Shown here in pieces: positions 18,517 to 25,021 of a stretch of DNA of 38,408 nt. The DNA is taken from positions 1 through 38,408 of the forward strand of contig CABVRX010000011.1 in the NCBI GenBank assembly GCA_902500825.1, written 5' to 3'. A model generated the notes under the pieces. The model searched no databases. It was not told the origin of the DNA and saw only the letters and a program-made list of their open reading frames with translations. The number at the start of each line of letters is the position of its first letter. Position 1 is the stretch's first letter. A program made the translations under genes and the position numbers. This DNA comes from an uncultured Nitrospira sp. GTDB lineage: Bacteria; Nitrospirota; Nitrospiria; Nitrospirales; Nitrospiraceae.

Positions 18517-19073
18517 TCCACGCCTCCTATGTCACACCGAAGATTCTGGGCTATTTACTGCAAACCAGAAGATTAAGACTCGCAATATTTAGCAGACAAC
18601 CTAACGTTCGAATCATGTTTATATTCTCGCGAGCACACATCGCGCACTAAGAAGCGTTGAACTACGACCTTAGCAAGCATATGCAAAAACAGAACGAGGC
18701 GGCCAGGAAAACAGCAAATGAACTCGGATGATCATGCAGCAAGGAATGGATGGTGCGGGTGACTTACTGGTAAGTGCTTCAGAAGTTAACTGGTGGTGAT
18801 CCCTTCGCCAAGCTTAGAGCAAACAGTCTACGAGCGAAATTTGCGGGACGCTGAACTAGGTCAAGTAAGCTGATACTTCATACATATGCAGCCCGTCCAC
18901 TTTAGTTCGTATAGAACACCAAAATGATCATGCCAAAGTCGTGGGACAAACCTCCCACCTTATCGCCACGCACCGGTGCATTAGTGGCACACCTCACCCC
19001 TGACACACCCTACGTATTGCCCTTTACCGAAGGCTCAACACCTGCTACCGGTGCTTTTGGCCATCAAGTATTT
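18517..19073. other. Non-coding stretch, no gene identified
   Basis: About 560 bp with no frame that looks coding. It contains the upstream region of the lipoprotein gene at 18516 and the 3' side of the small leftward transcript described at 19074-19693. CACC and GGTG words near 19037-19052 can form a weak hairpin followed by CTTTT on the plus strand. No promoter or repeat stood out. Confidence 0.4.
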
Positions 19074-19154
19074 CTAACTCTTTTTGTATACGACTAAGCC
19101 ACCGATGAAGATTGCAAGCATGACAGACGCGAACATCAAGAAGGTACCGTCCAT
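19074..19154 (-). CDS. 26-aa single-pass membrane microprotein
   Basis: ATG at 19154 with GAAAGGAGCGAATC in front (GGAG 8 nt upstream) and stop TAG at 19074-19076. The peptide starts MDGTFLMFASVMLAIFIGG, continues with LVVYKK and ends in Ser: a short polar N-terminus, a hydrophobic helix of about 18 residues and a positively charged end, so N-out/C-in insertion is expected. Size and shape recall small subunits of respiratory complexes (CcoQ, CydX type) or membrane regulators, but no specific homologue is recognised. It ends a predicted transcript that also contains a 23-aa ORF and a structured region. Confidence 0.65.
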   Translation of the reverse strand: MDGTFLMFASVMLAIFIGGLVVYKKS

Positions 19155-19229
19155 GATTCGCTCCTTTCGTCCGTACCAAGAACTCAGACGTTGCGTTTTT
19201 CTCGCATTGCTTTCTCAAAGGCCTTGGAT

Positions 19230-19500
19230 GTTCTGAACCTCTACACTCCGCTCAGGTTCACTGAATCTTGATACATCCGTATAGACTCGCTGCGGGCGAC
19301 CCTTTCCCGGTGAGAGGGCCACCCGCGCAATGGTGCTTAGGACACCAAGGGAATCTCTTTATGATTGGGAACCGCGCGAAGAATGGGCGAATGGGTTAAG
19401 GTGTGCTTCGCTGGAAGCACTGAGATCCGTTTGCCAGCGTATTCTTACGCCAACCTCAAATCTCCACGGCATACCTAATACGTGAGTCCCCTACGCGGGG
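19230..19500 (-). ncRNA. Structured RNA region (run of hairpins) upstream of the microprotein
   Basis: At least five local inverted repeats lie in about 270 bp without a coding frame: TGAACCT/AGGTTCA (19234-19260), an arm pair at 19292-19298 and 19320-19326, TGGTG/CACCA (19331-19347), GTGCTT/AAGCAC (19403-19420), GCGTA/TACGC (19437-19450) and CCCC/GGGG (19488-19500). Two stems gain G-U pairs only when read on the minus strand (19292-19326 and an extension of 19437-19450), matching the direction of the promoter at 19664-19693 and the microprotein. I could not match it to tmRNA, RNase P, SRP or 6S RNA, or to riboswitches I know. It may be a long regulatory leader. Confidence 0.4.
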
Positions 19501-19524
19501 AAGCGATAACCGATGGAGAACCGG

Positions 19525-19596
19525 CTAGCGTGACTGGCTTGGCACCCGCCCATGGCTCGGCGGGCCGACGTGATCCGGTGGACTGAGGTCTTCCAT
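19525..19596 (-). CDS. 23-aa ORF behind a perfect Shine-Dalgarno sequence (leader-peptide candidate)
   Basis: AGGAGG stands 8 nt before an ATG at 19596; the frame ends with TAG at 19525-19527. The peptide starts MEDLSPPDHVGPPSHGR and is rich in proline, including two Pro-Pro pairs, which slow ribosomes. It lies between a predicted promoter and the hairpin region on the same strand, the usual place for a leader peptide that senses translation. Short length means it could be chance. Confidence 0.4.
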   Translation of the reverse strand: MEDLSPPDHVGPPSHGRVPSQSR

Positions 19597-19663
19597 CTCC
19601 ACCCCCTCCTGTTAAGGAATGACTCGAAGCATTGCACACACGACAAGTCAATGGACTATTTCT

Positions 19664-19693
19664 TCAATACTCCTATTGAATCTTCTCTGTCAA
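19664..19693 (-). promoter_or_regulatory. Predicted sigma70-type promoter for the leader/microprotein transcript
   Basis: On the minus strand a perfect -35 TTGACA (19688-19693) is followed after 18 nt by TATTGA (19664-19669). The expected start near 19657 would give a transcript containing the 23-aa ORF, the hairpin region and the 26-aa microprotein. The -10 box is only a moderate match. Confidence 0.45.
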
Positions 19694-19804
19694 TAAAAAG
19701 AATCTATGCCTCATCAGACTGACTCAAGCATAAGCTATGCCATTTGCATCGTACGAGAGCCTGACCAGACGGCATGGCCTTCTTTGTCTAATAGTTTTGA
19801 GGTA

Positions 19805-19820
19805 CACCAGCTCACTGGTG
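19805..19820 (-). terminator. Hairpin just after the CuAO-like gene
   Basis: CACCAG (19805-19810) and CTGGTG (19815-19820) are perfect arms around a 4-nt loop, 5 nt beyond the stop codon of the leftward CuAO-like gene. No T-run follows, so it may stabilise the message end or terminate weakly. Confidence 0.35.
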
Positions 19821-19825
19821 CACCC

Positions 19826-20812
19826 CTAGCGCTGTACACGGAGGATGGGACCAAGGGTAAGCCATTTCGTTGGACCCAAGGCGGACATGTGAGGCAAGTG
19901 GGCGACGTACCAGAACACAATGTCTTGCTCTTGTACTCCCTGGTTATCTTCGTCATATCCGAGTTGTCCTCGGGCCCCGAAGGTCCAGGGAACGTCCTCA
20001 CTGGCCTTGGCCCGTCGAATTGCCACATCCAGATCGGCAAACTGGTCTCGCTCGCCGTCATCCTTCAGTGGCACATACCCGGTACCAGGCAGGATCCACA
20101 CACCATGCCCATTCAGTTGGTCACGGACAAACCACGCCTTGTGAAGTGCTGGAATCTTGACGTCGTTTCGTTCATTCGTGTACTTGCGCCATCCCGGTCC
20201 CCAACCTCGATCCGCACTTCCCTCCTCATGGACAAAGACCTGATCCATGCCATTTCCGTTGATGTCAAAATCGAACCGCCAATACGGATGATGGTCGTGG
20301 TTGGTGTTGCACGACAAGCCTCGGCTGTGTAGGACAGGACGAAGTTCTCCGTCCTCCGACAGGTGCCATGCTTGATAAAGGTGATATTCCCCAATCCTGG
20401 CATAGATCCCAAGCTCGAGCCACTTCACATTATTCTGAGTTGAGCTTTCCGTGCAAACTTTCTGGTCGCCGCAATTGACGACCGGCACCAGATCCTGCCA
20501 CCGCAGACGGTCCTGAAATGGGCCGCATCGTCCGCTGTCAGCCCGCGAGCCGAACCAGGTGAAGGGATTCCACCAGACCATCTCTTTCACATACTTTACT
20601 CGTACGACAGGCATGCTGGCCTTGGTGAGGATCAACTCATCGGCGTACTTCACGTTTCGCAACGCCAAGCCCGTGTTGTCCCGAACTTCCCAGTCAAAAC
20701 TCCACCGTCCCCAATCTACGTGTTCGGACTGCGTCTCGGCCATGGCGTACTCGGACCAGACGAGGGCACAGAGCACGAACAAGAATAAGCTGGTGGACCA
20801 GATGCGTGTCAT
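19826..20812 (-). CDS. Secreted compact copper amine oxidase-like catalytic domain protein
   Basis: 328 aa from an ATG at 20812 with GAGGAG about 8 nt upstream. Residues 1-25 are a signal peptide (cleavage after AMA). The rest aligns with the catalytic domain of copper amine oxidases as I recall it: WSFDWEVRDNTGLALRNVKY matches the domain start; Asp92 in ADSGR matches the catalytic-base DSGE; Tyr143 falls at the topaquinone precursor position, with Trp149 and Asp154-Gly155 at the right spacing; His172-x-His174 with Arg179 and Asp181 match the HQH copper ligands; His308 in WYVAHLPH is the third ligand. The residues flanking the Tyr are Glu and His instead of Asn and Asp/Glu. The domain is shorter than usual and stands alone. 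Activity is unproven; it might bind copper without forming the cofactor. Confidence 0.72.
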   Translation of the reverse strand: MTRIWSTSLFLFVLCALVWSEYAMAETQSEHVDWGRWSFDWEVRDNTGLALRNVKYADELILTKASMPVVRVKYVKEMVWWNPFTWFGSRADSGRCGPFQDRLRWQDLVPVVNCGDQKVCTESSTQNNVKWLELGIYARIGEYHLYQAWHLSEDGELRPVLHSRGLSCNTNHDHHPYWRFDFDINGNGMDQVFVHEEGSADRGWGPGWRKYTNERNDVKIPALHKAWFVRDQLNGHGVWILPGTGYVPLKDDGERDQFADLDVAIRRAKASEDVPWTFGARGQLGYDEDNQGVQEQDIVFWYVAHLPHMSALGPTKWLTLGPILRVQR

Positions 20813-20822
20813 CCCATTCTCC

Positions 20823-21614
20823 TCACGAGCGAGACGGCTCTTCACCGGCCTCAAGGACCTTGTCCTCAGTCAGATCAACCACCGCCCAGTATTTCGGATC
20901 TCCGTCCTGTCCTTTTGAGAAAGTGATCCAAATTGTCCGGTGTGCATAACCTGGGTCGTTTCTGAAAAATCCCCGGTCTGGCTGCATCAGCAATCCATGT
21001 CCTTGGAGCTGCTCCACCTTGCCGGCCAGTCGGGGATCGGCCTTGGCCAATTCAATCCCCCGTTGAACATCCTGTTGGCCCTCCGGCGGCTGATAGCCCT
21101 CAAGACGAGAGGCGCTCAGAACGTTCGCGGCCTTCATCTGAACTTCCAGCGCAACGTTTTGACCATAACTGTAATAGACCAGCCTGACCAAACCTGTGGC
21201 ATGCGGACAACACCCGAAAGAAACCTTGCCAATCGGCGGGATGCGATCGGCGTCGATGAAGGCCCATCGAGTGCCCAGCAGAGCCGTGACGCGGCGATCA
21301 CTCTCAGCAGCCTTCCGCAATATCGCAACCTCCTCTGCGGTCAGCACGGCCGGCGCATTCACGGCGCGCTTCGTGCCTGCATCCTGGACGGTCCCCACCA
21401 TCTTCGGTTTGTGGTGGCCGACGATATCCTCACCAGTAAACTGGAAGACGTGTGGAGCAGGGACCTTACCGGGAAGTGTGACTTTCTGTACCGGAGTTTC
21501 GGGATCTTCTGGTCCAAACGGCCCACGCGACCCGGCATCGAGACTACAGCCATAGCCAAGGCCGATCGTCGCGAATAGCAAGAGGAGACTGCACCGCAAG
21601 ACTCGATCGTTCAT
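20823..21614 (-). CDS. Lipoprotein resembling the accessory (N2/N3) region of copper amine oxidases
   Basis: 263 aa. Lipoprotein signal peptide ending LGYGC (Cys23). Segments LTAEEVAILRKAAESDRR and, near the end, YWAVVDLTEDKVLEAGEEP follow the pattern of the N2 and N3 domains that precede the CuAO catalytic domain (LTAEEI.. helix and VDL...VV strand). FGCCPH and VYYSYG occur between. Its ATG overlaps the stop of the coiled-coil gene (ATGA at 21611-21614), and the CuAO-like gene starts 10 nt after its stop. I infer a membrane-anchored partner of the secreted catalytic protein. The domain match is from pattern memory and is moderate. Confidence 0.62.
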   Translation of the reverse strand: MNDRVLRCSLLLLFATIGLGYGCSLDAGSRGPFGPEDPETPVQKVTLPGKVPAPHVFQFTGEDIVGHHKPKMVGTVQDAGTKRAVNAPAVLTAEEVAILRKAAESDRRVTALLGTRWAFIDADRIPPIGKVSFGCCPHATGLVRLVYYSYGQNVALEVQMKAANVLSASRLEGYQPPEGQQDVQRGIELAKADPRLAGKVEQLQGHGLLMQPDRGFFRNDPGYAHRTIWITFSKGQDGDPKYWAVVDLTEDKVLEAGEEPSRS

Positions 21615-22126
21615 GTCAACTTCCCGGCAATTCCCAAGACGAGTTTGGAGATCTGCGCGGCTGCCTTGATGACGGCGGCCCGTTTTTTTCTCGAAGCCGC
21701 ATCCAGAATGGCTTCCTTCATGAGATCTTTGTAAGTCTTGACCTCATCCCTGCTGAAGGGAACGATCTGTGCGATAGTCTCATTATTAAAGGTGTTGGCC
21801 AGTTGGACATACAGATTGGAGATTTCCGCGGCATAAATCCCGCGGCGAAGCGGATCGTTCTTGTAGGTTTCAAATTTTTTCCGGAGCGCGGCGACGGCTT
21901 CGAGGAGCGCCTTTTGGCGAACTTTGGTTTCGTCTTCCTTCCCGACCACAAATTCGGCCGTTCCTAACTGGTCAATCAGCGCCTTGGCTTCTTCGCGCGC
22001 ATGATCCACCTGAACAGACAAATTGCTGATCTCCAGGTGGGCACCTTCGGCAGTTTCCATCACCTGCTTGATCAAGCGATCGTTGTCTTCCAGGAAACTG
22101 ATGACCCCTCTGGTACTGGTCTCCAT
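21611..22126 (-). CDS. Cytoplasmic coiled-coil protein of the lipoprotein/CuAO-like operon
   Basis: 171 aa from an ATG at 22126 with GAGGAGG about 6 nt upstream. No signal peptide. Almost entirely helical and charged, with heptad-like stretches (residues about 10-60 and 75-105), ending in an alanine/lysine-rich, weakly hydrophobic segment (RAAVIKAAAQISKLVLGIAG) that could associate with a membrane. It lies between two lipoprotein genes: 10 nt after the upstream one, and overlapping the downstream one by four bases. Family not recognised. Confidence 0.75.
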   Translation of the reverse strand: METSTRGVISFLEDNDRLIKQVMETAEGAHLEISNLSVQVDHAREEAKALIDQLGTAEFVVGKEDETKVRQKALLEAVAALRKKFETYKNDPLRRGIYAAEISNLYVQLANTFNNETIAQIVPFSRDEVKTYKDLMKEAILDAASRKKRAAVIKAAAQISKLVLGIAGKLT

Positions 22127-22136
22127 GATGCCTCCT

Positions 22137-22847
22137 CTATTGCCCGTCGTCTTTCTTCAGCTTGTCCAGAAGGTCGACCAAGTCGGAGGTGAAGGTATGC
22201 CCGTGTTGCAGGGTCCTTGAGCGGATGATACGTGAGCCCGTGACTTCCTCCAACGCGTCATTGACGGTCCGGGAATGATTCAGAATCTCCATGATGCGCT
22301 CCGACTGCTCTGGGGCCTGCTCCACCAAGGCAGTCACGAACTCCGGATCGATCGAAGCCAAGCCCGACTTATCCGCATAACGCTTCAACTGCGCATGGAT
22401 CGCCGCCGCGTGCTTCCACGAGTCGTTTAACGCATTGGCCGTATCGCGCAAACCACAAAAATCTTCCTCAAACTGATCCCACACCGCTTTTTCCAATCCT
22501 TGATACTCGGCTAAATACATTTGGCCGACGAGATAGGCGGCCGCGTACGCTGCGTCTCCTTTTTTACTAGCAACATTCCGGTACGAAGAGAGCACGAATT
22601 GATGCTTGGCTTCCTGGGCCTGCAACGCTTTAAAACTCTCGTGGAGAGAGCTGCGAGCCTGCTCCAGGAATTTGATTCGGGTTTCGGTTTCTTTCTGGAA
22701 CAGGTCGATATTCGTCTGAGCCGCATCGATCTTCGTACCTTCCTGACGGATCAGGTCGCGAACAGCATCACTGTGAATCGAATGACAGCCCGCTGCGCTG
22801 ATTATGATGAGCCCGATGATCAAGACGCTGGCTATAGGTCGAAGCAT
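22137..22847 (-). CDS. Predicted lipoprotein, helical
   Basis: 236 aa from an ATG at 22847 (GGAGG about 6 nt upstream). Lipoprotein signal peptide ending SAAGC (Cys21). The mature part is helical, with a likely coiled coil at about residues 30-85 (IDAAQTNIDLFQKETETRIK and onward), then an Ala/Tyr-rich helix (GDAAYAAAYLVGQMYLAEYQ). No catalytic motif is seen. It is the second gene of the operon, 30 nt after the first. It shares general architecture with the first lipoprotein (lipobox plus long helices), which might reflect duplication or just similar roles in the envelope. Confidence 0.75.
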   Translation of the reverse strand: MLRPIASVLIIGLIIISAAGCHSIHSDAVRDLIRQEGTKIDAAQTNIDLFQKETETRIKFLEQARSSLHESFKALQAQEAKHQFVLSSYRNVASKKGDAAYAAAYLVGQMYLAEYQGLEKAVWDQFEEDFCGLRDTANALNDSWKHAAAIHAQLKRYADKSGLASIDPEFVTALVEQAPEQSERIMEILNHSRTVNDALEEVTGSRIIRSRTLQHGHTFTSDLVDLLDKLKKDDGQ

Positions 22848-22877
22848 ATCGGTTTCCTCCCGCTTAGTCTCGATTTA

Positions 22878-23510
22878 TCATCGGCGTAAGGTCCGTACCG
22901 CGTCTGCGAGCGACTGAACTTCGTCACGGGATAACGTGACATCAATATCCAGGTATTGCTTAATAATCGCATTGATTCGGTGAAGAGCTCCCACGTTGGT
23001 ACGGTACTGATCGAAGGCCGTCAGGTCCACGGCCGAGGCGGCCTGTGAGTCTTTTGTCACACGTTGCTCGACTCGGGTGATGAGTTCGGGAAGCTTCTGG
23101 AGGAGATTGTTCATGTCGCCGGTGCCCGCCTGAAAGACGACCTGCCCATTCGGCCCTTTCCGCTCCGGGAGATTCTTGAGGCGAATGTCGTTGATCAACG
23201 CGATGACTTCAGGCCCCAGCAATTCGGCATCGTCTTTCGCCAGTTCCACATCGGCCACATCAGTCAATTTGGGATTGGTCGCGGCCCATTGCAGCGCCAA
23301 GTTGAGCTTGAGCCTGGTTTGAACATGGCGATACCACTGGTGATGCCGTTCGGTGACGTTCGTCACCAACTCTCGATATTGCTCCATCAACCGCTGGTTC
23401 CCGGCATACGCCTGATCTTTGGCGATCAATGCCTGTTTGACTTCCGGCGGAGTGGCGCAACCGAGACAGACCAAACTCAGCGCGACAATAATGGTGTGCG
23501 CCGCTTTCAT
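22878..23510 (-). CDS. Predicted lipoprotein, helical, first gene of the operon
   Basis: 210 aa from an ATG at 23510 with AAGGAGGAATCGCC directly upstream; the frame open to 23534 would disrupt the signal peptide. Lipoprotein signal ends VCLGC (Cys18). The mature part is mainly helical (QRLMEQYRELVTNVTERHHQ and later segments), no cysteines, no recognised domain. It heads the five-gene leftward operon ending with the CuAO-like gene. The 200 bp upstream hold no convincing promoter; TATACT near 23678-23683 on the minus strand is a candidate -10 box without a good -35. Confidence 0.75.
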   Translation of the reverse strand: MKAAHTIIVALSLVCLGCATPPEVKQALIAKDQAYAGNQRLMEQYRELVTNVTERHHQWYRHVQTRLKLNLALQWAATNPKLTDVADVELAKDDAELLGPEVIALINDIRLKNLPERKGPNGQVVFQAGTGDMNNLLQKLPELITRVEQRVTKDSQAASAVDLTAFDQYRTNVGALHRINAIIKQYLDIDVTLSRDEVQSLADAVRTLRR

Positions 23511-23707
23511 GGCGATTCCTCCTTTCCAACTCACGCCTGGAACGAACTTTCACGAGAAGGCCCCCTGCCGCATGACCACACTCTGCGGTGCGATTGGAGC
23601 GGCGTCAGGGTAACGGGCACGATCACCCGCTGCAAATGAAATATGTTGGTATTATGGGCTTGTTAGGCGTGCAAGTATACCTAGACTAGTACGATCCAGT
23701 AGCTTTC

Positions 23708-24892
23708 CTAGGGGAGCCCACGTAGGATTTCTCGGTAGTACTCATCGAGCATCGCCGAACGAGACTCTTCAACGATGACCAATTGCCGCTGGTCGAACGT
23801 GTTGGCGCAGTAGAGATAGTGCTGCGATCGAGAGATCCCACGCTCTGCATGCACTTGTCGGCCATCGGGTGCTTGGCGGGTGGTCTCCCTGATGACCTCT
23901 CGATCTTTCAAGTGTTCCCAGGCCGTTTGTGCCGAAGGCCAATGATTCTCGTAGAGCGGCACGTTGACATCGCCTGCTGACCTCGCATCGGCGTCAGGAT
24001 CGAAGCGCTGTCCCTGATCCTGCTCCGGCTCCTCATCCCAATTCAGAGTCGCCTCACCTCCCCGATACAGCACATAAAACGGGCCGTCCTCTACCGCCTC
24101 CTCGACGGTTCGATACCGAATCAGGGTTGGACGTTCGGCGAGCCGCAACTCTCTGTTCACCAATGCGCGCTGAAACGGCACTCGTCTGGCCAACTGCCGC
24201 GTTTTCTCACTCACGATCATGCGACCGGATGGGTTCACGACCCGGCACAGCCCGTCCAGTCGAATCGCAAGCCCTGTCCGCCGTTCGAATGACAGCTGCT
24301 GCGCGGGACTGTATTCTCGCTCAAAGGTTCGCCAACTCTGGCTCGGAAGCCCGAGGTCGTGTTCGGCCTGCACCAAGGCATGGGTCGCTACCACGACATC
24401 GTATGTACCTGAGAGCGGCTGAGTTTCCACATCCACGCACTCAAAGCGGAGGTTGTGCAACCCAAGCTTGTCGGCCTTTTCCTGGGCGACCACGACGGAA
24501 GCGGATGATCGATCGACACCCACGAAATTCTTCTCTGGGAACAGGCGCGCATAGAAGGTCGTCAGCACTCCGATGCCGCAGCCGAAATCGAGGATGTCTT
24601 TCGCTTGGCTCAGATGGGCCGCAGTCCGCCAACCAATCTCCTCGTAATATTCATACCGTTGGCTATAGAGAACCGGATAGATCCTCGGATGTGCGGTGAG
24701 ATCATAAAAGGCGATTTCATCACGATGATCTCCTTCCCGTTTTTGTTCGGCATGAAAGGCGAGCTGTCTCAGCTCTTCGGACGAGAGTTGCCGTCGCTGC
24801 CATGCAAAATAATCGCGGTCCGATGAGAAGTGCCTGAACCCCCACCAGGCAAGATGCTCGCGAATCGCTTGCTGCAGGGAATCAGCGTCCAT
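23708..24892 (-). CDS. SAM-dependent methyltransferase (class I)
   Basis: 394 aa from an ATG at 24892. Residues about 95-230 are a Rossmann methyltransferase domain: motif I DFGCGIG at 102-108, the acidic ribose-binding Asp127 in FVGVDRSS, and a VVVATHALVQ strand as motif IV. About 90 N-terminal residues (aromatic-rich, WWGFRHFSSDRDYFAW) and about 160 C-terminal residues flank it and probably define the substrate; neither is recognised. A soluble cytoplasmic enzyme is expected. It stands between the CuAO-like operon and the ProA-like gene with gaps of over 120 bp on both sides, so it may be transcribed alone. Confidence 0.8.
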   Translation of the reverse strand: MDADSLQQAIREHLAWWGFRHFSSDRDYFAWQRRQLSSEELRQLAFHAEQKREGDHRDEIAFYDLTAHPRIYPVLYSQRYEYYEEIGWRTAAHLSQAKDILDFGCGIGVLTTFYARLFPEKNFVGVDRSSASVVVAQEKADKLGLHNLRFECVDVETQPLSGTYDVVVATHALVQAEHDLGLPSQSWRTFEREYSPAQQLSFERRTGLAIRLDGLCRVVNPSGRMIVSEKTRQLARRVPFQRALVNRELRLAERPTLIRYRTVEEAVEDGPFYVLYRGGEATLNWDEEPEQDQGQRFDPDADARSAGDVNVPLYENHWPSAQTAWEHLKDREVIRETTRQAPDGRQVHAERGISRSQHYLYCANTFDQRQLVIVEESRSAMLDEYYREILRGLP

Positions 24893-25021
24893 TTTTAATG
24901 CGCTTGCTCAAACGGACTGTCGGAAGGCCGCAAACAGTGAGAATCACGAGGCGTGCGTGGTGAGTGTGCGTTGAACGGTCGAACGGCTAAGCACGAAACC
25001 GGCGTCGTGTTCAGCGTGCGC

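Noticed and set aside
19230-19500. Known RNAs (tmRNA, RNase P RNA, SRP RNA, 6S RNA, common riboswitches)
   Set aside because: The conserved sequence blocks of these families were not found on either strand; the region is kept only as an unassigned structured candidate.
19706-20332. Rightward frame of about 208 codons across the CuAO-like gene end
   Set aside because: It is antisense to a gene with clear domain motifs and a signal peptide, has no ribosome binding site and has unnatural composition.
24127-24699. Rightward frame of 190 codons inside the methyltransferase gene
   Set aside because: It is an Arg/Ser-rich shadow frame antisense to the methyltransferase; no start signal or domain.
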